Part shown: positions 24,436 to 31,666 of the stretch, in pieces
How the letters are laid out: each line of letters opens with the position of its first letter
Position numbering within the stretch: position 1 is the stretch's first letter
Source: Qipengyuania sp.
GTDB taxonomy: Bacteria; Pseudomonadota; Alphaproteobacteria; Sphingomonadales; Sphingomonadaceae
Reading direction: 5' to 3'
NCBI GenBank assembly: GCA_019745075.1
Contig: JAIETR010000006.1
Location: forward strand, 1 to 49,246
DNA: 49,246 nucleotides
Made by a program: the position numbers and the translations under genes
The notes under the pieces: model-generated
What the model was told of the DNA's origin: nothing
The model's input: the letters and a program-made list of their open reading frames with translations, nothing else
Databases searched by the model: none

Positions 24436-24927
24436 TCAGTCGATGGCGTGCTTGAGCTGGCTCATCTGGTCGTGACCGGCCCGGACCGACTGCCAGGCCT
24501 CCTCGACCGCGCCGCGCGCCTCGGGGGGCAGGTCCTTGTTGTCGAGGATTGTCTCGAACTTGCCCTTGAGGTAATCCTCGCCGGTCTCGACCGAATTGAC
24601 GATCGCCTTGTCGTCGTTGCCGAGCACGGCTTCCTTGAGGTTGATCCAGCCGCGATGGATCGCGTCGGCGGTGGTGCTGTCGTCTTCGGGGTTGCCCCCC
24701 AGCCGCGCGACGGCGGCCTGCAGCTTGGTCACCGCCTGCTGGCGCTCCCGCGCGCGGGCGTTGAACATCTCGGCATAGCGGCTGTTGTCGGTATCGGCGG
24801 CGGCCTTCTGATAGCCCTCCACCGAATCGAGCAGCGTGCCGATCAGCGTGTTGAGCGCGGCGGTGTCGGCGGCGTCTGCGCGGTAGGTGTTGGTCTGACC
24901 GGTGCGGGTGTAGTCGTCATTGTGCAT
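24436..24927 (-). CDS. PA2169-type four-helix-bundle protein (DUF2383)
   Basis: A 163-aa helical protein starting MHNDDYTRTGQTNTYRADAA. The pattern LNTLIGTLLDSVEGYQKAA, then HRGWINLKEAVLGNDDKAIV and VETGEDYLKGKFETIL fits the ferritin-like DUF2383 fold. Family function is unknown; members are often stress- or stationary-phase-expressed. AAAGGGA lies nine bases upstream of the ATG. Confidence 0.88.
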   Translation of the reverse strand: MHNDDYTRTGQTNTYRADAADTAALNTLIGTLLDSVEGYQKAAADTDNSRYAEMFNARARERQQAVTKLQAAVARLGGNPEDDSTTADAIHRGWINLKEAVLGNDDKAIVNSVETGEDYLKGKFETILDNKDLPPEARGAVEEAWQSVRAGHDQMSQLKHAID

Positions 24928-25075
24928 GATGCGTCCCTTTCGTTTGGATGGATACCCAACGAGCGCATGGGACGCAGGTTCGTTCCGGCGATCATGTCGA
25001 TGCCCCCACCGCGACTTCGTTGCCGAACGACTGGCGGAGCAGTGGCAAGCATACCGGCGGGAGTGGTCCTGATTA

Positions 25076-25792
25076 CTATGACACAAGCAACTCGGCGGCG
25101 CTGTTGTAGCTGTAGGTGGCCCAGTCGGGCTTGTAGCTGTCGTCGGCCTGGTTGCCCCACACGATCCAGCCCTTGCGCGCACCGCGGCTGAACAGCTCGA
25201 TGCGCGGGCCCCAGCTGCAATCCTCGATCAGCTGGTATTGCTCGTCGGGCTTGCGGCTGTGCTCGCGCTTGCGGCTCTGGATCATGTTGACCTGGCTGCG
25301 GCCTGGGGCGAGCGTGCGGGCGTTCTTGCCGCGCACGCCGAACAGAAGCAGCTCGGTGACGTTGCGGAAATAGAACCCCACCCCGCGCCCGTCGCTGCCG
25401 CCGTCCTTGCGGACCTTGTGCCAGACGATGTTGGAGACGTAGCGGAAGCCCCACGCGTCGAGCACCTTCATGCCCTCGGGCAGCAACGCATTGGGCACCC
25501 ACAAATAGAGGTGGGCGGGATCGGCGGCGATACTCGAGACCGGCAGCGCGCAGATCTCGGCTAAGTCCATCGTCTCGTATCGATTGAGCCGCTTGTGTTC
25601 TGGCGCAACCTTGCCGGTACGGTTCTGAAATTGCCACGGGGGGTCGGCTAGAATGGTGCCGAACTTCTGTCCGGCCAACCCAGGGCTGGCTATGATCTCA
25701 TGCGTTGACTGGTCGAGCCACATTCCAGCATTGAAACAGTGCAAGCCTCGTTTGTGGATCCCCAGATGCCACCAACGAGTCGAACCGTGCAT
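25076..25792 (-). CDS. MT-A70 family DNA adenine N6-methyltransferase
   Basis: A 238-aa SAM-dependent methyltransferase. The catalytic DPPW is in FGTILADPPWQFQNR near residue 50. The LYLWVPNALLPEGMKVLDAW motif and IVWHKVRKDG follow, and the FXGXXR-like end is present (PRIELFSRGARKGW). Bacterial MT-A70 proteins methylate adenine in DNA, mostly in phage and mobile elements. An internal start at 25723 (MWLDQSTHE) is possible. It follows the DGQHR gene after 18 bases. Bases 25560-25800 are visibly less GC-rich than the rest, so the gene may be a recombinant of two sources. Confidence 0.88.
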   Translation of the reverse strand: MHGSTRWWHLGIHKRGLHCFNAGMWLDQSTHEIIASPGLAGQKFGTILADPPWQFQNRTGKVAPEHKRLNRYETMDLAEICALPVSSIAADPAHLYLWVPNALLPEGMKVLDAWGFRYVSNIVWHKVRKDGGSDGRGVGFYFRNVTELLLFGVRGKNARTLAPGRSQVNMIQSRKREHSRKPDEQYQLIEDCSWGPRIELFSRGARKGWIVWGNQADDSYKPDWATYSYNSAAELLVS

Positions 25793-25810
25793 TTTCTGAG
25801 TCGAGCTGAT

Positions 25811-26969
25811 TCACGGCAGTGCTTTCCGGAGATCTGAATACAAGCGCGCCTCTCCCGAAGTTCCTGGCGGATAGTTATCGGTGTGAAATGTGCCTTCCAG
25901 ATATTTTACTCGCTCAAATATTTTTACAAAGTGATCTGGGCTCACGACCTCACCGGGGTCGGCGACGTGATTGTATGCATCTCGGAAAAACCGCATTAGA
26001 GCGCGATATCCGTTTGTCCTCGGAAGGATGTTACCAACTCCAGAAATCCGCCAGTCGGTGGGCCACACCGTACTGACAGCTTCGAAATAGTTCCATATTA
26101 GTTCAGCGGCATCGACTTCTCGGCTTTCAACAAAGAAGAATACGCAGTGGTAACCGCCTAGATATATCAGCAGTGGGAGTCGGAAAATTCCGCCCTCTCC
26201 GGGCGCTATCTCTATCATTGATGAGCTGTTCTTTATTGGCGACGATATGACTGAGGAGCCCTTCGACAACGGTCGCTTGCGAAAGAGGCTCTTGATGTAA
26301 TCGTCCAGGCGTTGCGGTACCCAATCTTTTGATTCTATGATAAAACGGACTTCCTTCCGTCTGGTCAAGAGAAATGCAAACCGTATGTGCTAACTTTTCT
26401 GGAGATAACGTCGTGCTGTAGCTGAACAAGTCATACACTAAACTCTTACTCACTTTGGTTTGGGCAAGATTTACTGTAGCAAAAACGCGCGCTTGATCTT
26501 CAATATCAGCATCAACGAAAATTGCGACATTCACATCGAACTCAGTCACTTGAGCCCTCTTCAGGCCCTCAATTCGGTGCTGACCGTCGATTACCCGGGC
26601 GATCCGGCGATACGCGAACAAACCTTCCCCATCACTTTGCTCTGAAGGTTCGGATGCAAGAGTCATGTAAAGACATCCAGAATCTCCGTCTCCTTCAAAT
26701 TTCACACAATCACTTGAAATCGCCAAGACAACAGCAGTCGGGAAAGTTGCATCCACCGTTTTGACATAGGTAGCGATTTCGGACACGCGCTTTTCATTTA
26801 GTTGGCGCTGGATCCCCGTCGCGAGGTATATACCGTCTTCTTTCTGACGGATCTCTCGCATATCGTATTCGGCGATCTCCCAAAGATTTTTGCTCGATAT
26901 ACGGCCCACATAAATTTCACCGATCGGCTGCACGACACGAATAACTGGAAGGCCGATGGCTTCATCCAT
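25811..26969 (-). pseudogene. DGQHR-domain (DndB-like) protein, split by a frameshift
   Basis: Two overlapping frames join to one family pattern. The first (from ATG 26969) has the hallmark ARVIDGQHRIEGLKRAQ near residue 125, then ATVNLAQTKVSKSLVYDL and SPFYHRIKRLGTATPGR, and continues to about residue 255 (NDRDSARRG). The family pattern then continues in the next frame from GGIFRLPLLIYLGG through ELIWNYFEAVSTVWPTDW to a stop at 25811. A one-base change near 26190-26200 separates them; repaired, the protein would have about 385 residues, the usual length. DGQHR proteins include DndB/DptB-type regulators of DNA phosphorothioation. Base composition is lower in GC than the flanks. Confidence 0.8.
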
Positions 26970-27468
26970 CTCCGCTAACTCCCTTTCGCTCGGCTAAAGC
27001 GCTCTTGACGGCATTGGTCGACTTGGCACCTGCTCTTAGCGCATCGTTGGCGCCAATTTGCTTCGCGGCCTCAACAATCACTCGGACGATCTGAACGAGA
27101 ATATATAGATAGAGGGCTATCACGCCGACAAAGGTGGTGGAGGCGTTTTGCAGCTCGGGATCAAGGCCAATCAGCCAAGTCAAGAACAACAGGGCCAAGA
27201 CGGAGCCTAACCCGGCCAACAGGCTGAGCGTCTTAGGTACCTTTTGCCGTAGGACCGCCAGGAGAATCGCAGCCAATGATCCGATCGAGTAGAATGCAAG
27301 CTGCCCGTTAGTCAGAAAACCCCAGAATGGCTCCTTCACCCCATCAGCAGCACCGGCGAACGGACGCAGGCGCGCAAGAAGCAGGGGTGCCAATGTGATT
27401 AGCGAAATCACACCGACATCGATGAGCGCCGTTCCAAGATGTCGGCCCCAAGAGCGCAGGTATTCCAA
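26962..27468 (-). CDS. Four-helix membrane protein, partner of the DGQHR gene
   Basis: A 168-aa protein with four hydrophobic segments (residues about 14-35, 55-72, 78-98 and 108-130), ending in a charged helix (KQIGANDALRAGAKSTNAVK). I recognise no family. It begins with TTG 27468 preceded by GGGAGAG, and its stop overlaps the ATG of the DGQHR gene by eight bases, so the two are co-translated. The gene lies 57 bases after nrdB and is lower in GC than nrdB. A membrane subunit of a small DNA-modification or defence operon is inference from context only. Confidence 0.7.
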   Translation of the reverse strand: MEYLRSWGRHLGTALIDVGVISLITLAPLLLARLRPFAGAADGVKEPFWGFLTNGQLAFYSIGSLAAILLAVLRQKVPKTLSLLAGLGSVLALLFLTWLIGLDPELQNASTTFVGVIALYLYILVQIVRVIVEAAKQIGANDALRAGAKSTNAVKSALAERKGVSGDG

Positions 27469-27525
27469 GGCTCTACACTCTCCCTCGATGGCGCAGGTGA
27501 GGGACCTGAGTGCAAAAAGTCAACC

Positions 27526-28608
27526 CTACTCCGCCGCCACGCTCCCCACGCCGCCGCCAGCGTCAAACAACCCCGGCCCCTCGACCTCGGCCTCGCTCTT
27601 TTCCTCGACCTCGTTCGCCGCCTTGGCCTTCGCGCCCTGGCGGTTGTCGAAGCTCGACCAGACGTCGTTCCAGTTGCCGCGGGTGGCGCCTTTCGAATAT
27701 TCCGTCGCGCGGGTTTCGAAGAAGTTGGCGTGCTCCACCCCGTTGAGCAGTGGCGCGAGCCAGGGGAGCGGGTGGTCCTCCACCATGTAGATCGGCTGGA
27801 GGCCGAGCTGGCCCAGCCGCCAGTCGGCGATGTAGCGGATGTATTTCTTGATCTCCTTCGCCGTCATCCCCGGCACCGGCCCCATCTCGAAGGCGAGGTC
27901 GATGAAGGCGTCCTCCAGCCGCACCGTCTTCTGGCAGATGTCGGTGATGTCCTCCTTCAACGCCTTGGAGTAGCAGTCGCGCTCGCGCACGAATTCGTGG
28001 AACAAGCGCACGATGCCCTCGCAATGCAGGCTCTCGTCGCGCACCGACCAGCTCACGATCTGGCCCATGCCCTTCATCTTGTTGAAGCGCGGGAAGTTCA
28101 TCAGCATGGCGAAGCTGGCGAACAGCTGGAGCCCCTCGGTGAAGCCGCCGAACACCGCCAGCGTGCGCGCGATGTCCTCGTCGGTGTCGACGCCGAACTG
28201 CTGCAGGAAGTCGTGCTTGTCCTTCATCTCCTCGTATTCGAGGAAGGCGCTGTATTCCTGCTCGGGCATGCCGATGGTGTCGAGGAGGTGGCTGTAGGCG
28301 GCGATATGGACCGTCTCCATGTTGGAGAACGCGGCCAGCATCATCTTGATCTCGGTCGGCTTGAACACCCGGCCGTATTGCTCGTGGTAGCAGTTTTGCA
28401 CCTCGACATCGGCCTGGGTGAAGAAGCGGAAGATTTGCGTCAGCAGGTTCTTCTCGGTCTCGGTGATCTTCTGCGCCCAGTCGCGGCAATCCTCGCCCAG
28501 CGGCACCTCCTCGGGCATCCAGTGGATCTGCTGCTGGCGCTTCCAGAACTCATAGGCCCAGGGGTATTCGAAGGGCTTGTAGGTCTTTCTGGCTTCAAGC
28601 AACGACAT
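27526..28608 (-). CDS. nrdB: Ribonucleotide-diphosphate reductase, beta subunit (class I)
   Basis: The radical-generating subunit of class I ribonucleotide reductase, 360 aa. Iron-binding and radical-site motifs are visible: ETEKNLLTQIFRFFTQADVE near residue 50, FSNMETVHIAAYSHLLD near residue 95 (E-x-x-H), and SVRDESLHCEGIVRLFHEF near residue 190 (E-x-x-H). The C-terminal tail that docks on NrdA is short and acidic-hydrophobic. nrdA lies about 3 kb upstream on the same strand with a siderophore receptor and a DUF559 gene between them, so the two subunits are not adjacent. Confidence 0.95.
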   Translation of the reverse strand: MSLLEARKTYKPFEYPWAYEFWKRQQQIHWMPEEVPLGEDCRDWAQKITETEKNLLTQIFRFFTQADVEVQNCYHEQYGRVFKPTEIKMMLAAFSNMETVHIAAYSHLLDTIGMPEQEYSAFLEYEEMKDKHDFLQQFGVDTDEDIARTLAVFGGFTEGLQLFASFAMLMNFPRFNKMKGMGQIVSWSVRDESLHCEGIVRLFHEFVRERDCYSKALKEDITDICQKTVRLEDAFIDLAFEMGPVPGMTAKEIKKYIRYIADWRLGQLGLQPIYMVEDHPLPWLAPLLNGVEHANFFETRATEYSKGATRGNWNDVWSSFDNRQGAKAKAANEVEEKSEAEVEGPGLFDAGGGVGSVAAE

Positions 28609-28945
28609 GTTGTGTTCCCGGCGGTTCGCGTGAACGACTCATATAGGCCATGCGGGGCCGAATCCGAAGCGAAAGGGTTCCGGTCGGGGGCGATTCGGCG
28701 GGGATAATCTCTCGGCAGCGGATGGGTCCGGTCTCCCCTTTTTGCGGGCCAGTCCCGCATCCCCCGGCGCCCATTTTCACCGGCGGGGCGGCATTGCGTT
28801 CATGCGCCTTGTCCCCTTCGGCCATTCGAGGGCGGGTCGGTGCGCTACCGCCTTGCGGCTGCGCCAGCGCGAACGTCGCCGATGCGGCGACGGTCCGCGA
28901 GAATAGCGGGGCGAGGGCCGGCCCCCCCGCCCCGTTCCGGTCGGA
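28609..28945. other. Intergenic region between nrdB and TonB receptor gene
   Basis: I see no gene, no strong repeat and no clear terminator. It must hold the nrdB promoter. The GTTC-N6-GTTC near 28614-28627 resembles an alphaproteobacterial LexA site but has the wrong spacing. Confidence 0.5.
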
Positions 28946-31030
28946 CTAGAACTTCACCCGGCCCGTCAGCCGGACGTTCAGCGGCGTGCCCGGAGTGATG
29001 TTGTTGTTGTTGTGGGCGTCCGAGAAATAGGTCTGGTCGAGCAGGTTCTCGACGTTGAGTTGCAGTTCGAACCGCTCGCTGACGTCGAAGAACAGCGCCG
29101 CGTCCACGCGGGTGTAGCCGGGCAGCCGCGTGGTCACGGGCGATGTGCGGTTGGCGGCGAACTGGCTCGACTGGCGGATCACGCCGAGCCCCGCGCCGAA
29201 GCGCTCGGCGAAGTCATAACGGTTCCACAGCGCGAACTGATGCTCGGGCACCTGGCCCAGCCGCACGAAGTCATTGCCGCGCAGCCTGGCGTCCTGATAG
29301 GTGTAGCCGCCGCTGACCTGCCAGGCGGGTGTCACTCTGCCCGCCAGCGCCAGCTCCACGCCGCGGGTGCGCGTCTCGCCGACGTTGATGGTGTTCGCCG
29401 GATTGGCGGGATCGGGGGTGGTGGCATTGGTGCGGTCGAGCTGGAACAGCGCCAGGGTGGCCGCGAGGGCGGAGCCAAGCTCCCACTTCGCGCCGAGTTC
29501 GTAATTGGTGAAGCTCTCGGGCGCCAGGTTCTGATCGGTGGTCGATAGCGTCAGAAACTGGTCGCCCGAGCGCGGCAGGAATGAGCGGCTGAAGCTGGCA
29601 TAGAGCGAGACGTCGTTCCGCGGCTTCACGATCAGACCGATACGCGGCGAGACCTTCTGATCCACCCGCGCGAAGGGCCGGTCGGGGTTGGGGATTAAAT
29701 CGGTCCCGCGGATGTCGAACCGGTCGAAGCGCAGGCCCACGACCAGATCCACCATCTCGCCGATGCCGATCTGGTCCTGCGCATAGGCGGAGAAGACCTT
29801 GACCGTAGATGCGGTGTCGCGGGCCAGCCCGCCGAAGGTGACCGTGGGATACCGGATGTTCGCCAGGTCCAGCGTGCCCGAGGACAGCGCGGCATTGCGG
29901 CGCTGGTTGGCCGACCGCTGCTCGCCATATTCCACGCCCAGCAGGATCTTGTGCTCGGTTCCGGCCAGCGCCGTGTCCCACACGAGATTGGTCTGCGCGA
30001 TCAGGTTCTCGCGCCGGGTGGGATCGGTGTAGCCGGTCAGTGCCACCGTACCGGTGGGCGAACTGGCGGGGCCGTTGGCGTATACGTTGGTGTAGTATTT
30101 GTCGTAATTGCCATACAGGAGCGTGGTCGACCAAGTCAGATCGGGCGTGATCTCGCCGTCGATCCGCGCCTTGACGATATTCGCTTCCAGGCCGGTGCGG
30201 TTGACGCCCGGCACGCCGAAGAAGGTCTTCTCGTGGCCGGGCAGCGGGCCCGGGGTGCAGGGCTGGGTGCAGGCCAGCGAGGGCACTCCGCGGTCGGCCA
30301 CGCGGCTGTCATAGACATATTCATAGGACAGCCCCGCCTTCCAGCCGGGCGCGAACTCGACCGCCAGATAGGGGTTCACCGCGTAGCGCTTGCCGCCGAA
30401 GAAGGCGCGGTTGTTGTCGAGATTCTCGTAGAAGCCGTTGACCCGCAGCGCGGCGCCCGTGCCGACGGGCAGATTGGCGTCACCCGCCACGTCCCACGCG
30501 CCGAAGCTGTTCACGCCGCCCGACAGGAAACCGAAGGCCGCCTCGGCGCTGGGCGTCTTCTGCACGCGGTTGACGATGCCGCCGCCGCCGCCGCGCCCGA
30601 AGATCAGCGCATAGGGACCCTTGAGGATCTCGACCCGCTCGATGTTGTAGAGGTTGCGGTAATACTGGGCGTCGTCGCGCACGCCGTCGAGGAAGAAGTC
30701 CGCGGTCGTGTTCTGCCCGCGCAATGTGATCTGGTCGCGGTTGCCCTCGCCCTGGCCGATGGTGGTGCCGGGCACATAGCGCAGCACATCCGCGATCGAG
30801 CGCTGCGCCTGGTCCTCCAGCTGCTCGCGGGTGACGACAGTGATGCTTTGCGGCACATCGAGCAGCGGGGTGTCGGTCTTGGTGGCGGTGACCGAATCGA
30901 GCGCGCGATAACCATCGGCCTTGCCGATCACCAGGATGGTTTGCTCGTCCGGAGCAGCCTCCTCGGCGGCGAGGACGGCAGTGGGGAGCGCGAGCGCGGC
31001 GGACGACAGCAGTATCGAGGAGATTTTCAT
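28946..31030 (-). CDS. TonB-dependent siderophore receptor
   Basis: An outer-membrane beta-barrel of 694 aa. A signal peptide (MKISSILLSSAALALPTAVL) precedes a TonB-box-like EQTILVIG. The plug domain has DVPQSITVVTREQLEDQAQR, then VLRYVPGTTIGQGEGNRDQI and the GRGGGGGIVNRVQK plug motif. The barrel ends with the usual aromatic residue (RLTGRVKF). The layout is that of FhuE/Fiu-type ferric-siderophore receptors; the ligand is unknown. ATG 31030 is chosen over the upstream frame because the signal peptide starts there. A Fur-like palindrome lies 38 bases upstream. Confidence 0.94.
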   Translation of the reverse strand: MKISSILLSSAALALPTAVLAAEEAAPDEQTILVIGKADGYRALDSVTATKTDTPLLDVPQSITVVTREQLEDQAQRSIADVLRYVPGTTIGQGEGNRDQITLRGQNTTADFFLDGVRDDAQYYRNLYNIERVEILKGPYALIFGRGGGGGIVNRVQKTPSAEAAFGFLSGGVNSFGAWDVAGDANLPVGTGAALRVNGFYENLDNNRAFFGGKRYAVNPYLAVEFAPGWKAGLSYEYVYDSRVADRGVPSLACTQPCTPGPLPGHEKTFFGVPGVNRTGLEANIVKARIDGEITPDLTWSTTLLYGNYDKYYTNVYANGPASSPTGTVALTGYTDPTRRENLIAQTNLVWDTALAGTEHKILLGVEYGEQRSANQRRNAALSSGTLDLANIRYPTVTFGGLARDTASTVKVFSAYAQDQIGIGEMVDLVVGLRFDRFDIRGTDLIPNPDRPFARVDQKVSPRIGLIVKPRNDVSLYASFSRSFLPRSGDQFLTLSTTDQNLAPESFTNYELGAKWELGSALAATLALFQLDRTNATTPDPANPANTINVGETRTRGVELALAGRVTPAWQVSGGYTYQDARLRGNDFVRLGQVPEHQFALWNRYDFAERFGAGLGVIRQSSQFAANRTSPVTTRLPGYTRVDAALFFDVSERFELQLNVENLLDQTYFSDAHNNNNITPGTPLNVRLTGRVKF

Positions 31031-31067
31031 GGAGCCCTTCCGTGTTGGTGGCCGGGCTCTAAGTTTG

Positions 31068-31084
31068 TTGCGAGTGCTTTGCAA
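31068..31084 (-). promoter_or_regulatory. Candidate Fur box upstream of the siderophore receptor
   Basis: TTGCGAGTGCTTTGCAA is a 17-base near-palindrome (TTGCGA-N5-TTGCAA) 38 bases upstream of the receptor start. It fits a Fur-type operator and the expected iron repression of such receptors. Confidence 0.55.
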
Positions 31085-31183
31085 TAGCGGAATCGTTAGC
31101 AGTGAGCCCTGTGACGGCCGGGATCGGGCCCGCGCGTCCGCTTGGCTCCGCGCTTCAGGGGGGATGAGAAGTCAAATCGAATC

Positions 31184-31248
31184 GAGCCCCTCTCCCAATG
31201 GGAGAGGGAGGGGCCCGCGTCGCGAAGCGGCGTGGGAGGGTGAGGGTG
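31184..31248. repeat. Left repeat flanking the DUF559 gene
   Basis: CCCCTCTCCCAATGGGAGAG forms a hairpin and continues GGAGGGTGAGGGT up to the DUF559 stop codon. The unit is repeated in inverse orientation at 31611-31666. Confidence 0.8.
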
Positions 31249-31605
31249 CTAAACTTTCCGCTCGGCGAGCACGTTTGCAATCGCCTCGATCGCGCCCTGG
31301 GTGTTGCCGAGCACCTCATGGTTCCAGAACCGGATCACCCGGAAGCCCCGGGCTTCGAGAAACCGGGTGCGGTCCGCATCGATTTCTTCATTATGCTGCC
31401 CGCCATCGACCTCCACGATGAGCATGTGACGAAAGCTGAGGAAGTCGGGGTAGAAGGGGCCGACGATCGACTGACGTCGGAACTTTGCTTGCGGCAGTTG
31501 TTCGCGGAGACTGCGCTATAGGCGCTTCTCGGCGTCGGTGGCATTCCGGCGCTGGCTGCGGGCGCGGTCCACCGATCCGGAAGGTGCGTCCTCGTAATCC
31601 CTCAA
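31249..31605 (-). pseudogene. DUF559 endonuclease-domain protein with internal amber codon
   Basis: The frame encodes the DUF559 (Vsr-like/PD-(D/E)xK nuclease fold) pattern: FRRQSIVGPFYPDFLSFRHM, then LIVEVDGGQHNEEIDADRTR and FLEARGFRVIRFWNHEVL, ending NVLAERKV. Upstream, in the same frame, the family's DAEKRLWRSLRE reads DAEKRL-stop-RSLRE: a TAG (minus strand, 31516-31518) replaces the expected tryptophan TGG. There is no ATG before it; TTG 31605 would be the start. It lies precisely between two inverted copies of a GC-rich repeat. Confidence 0.8.
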
Positions 31606-31610
31606 GGCAA

Positions 31611-31666
31611 GACCCTCACCCTTCCGCGCCTGCGGCGCTCCCTCCCTCTCCCGGTGGGAGAGGGGT
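31611..31666. repeat. Right repeat flanking the DUF559 gene
   Basis: ACCCTCACCCTTCCGCGCC then a CTCTCCCGGTGGGAGAG hairpin, ending directly at the nrdA stop codon. It is the inverse counterpart of 31184-31248. Confidence 0.8.

Noticed and set aside
28609-28640. LexA-type box (GTTC-N6-GTTC) upstream of nrdB
   Set aside because: The alphaproteobacterial site needs seven bases between the halves; here there are six.
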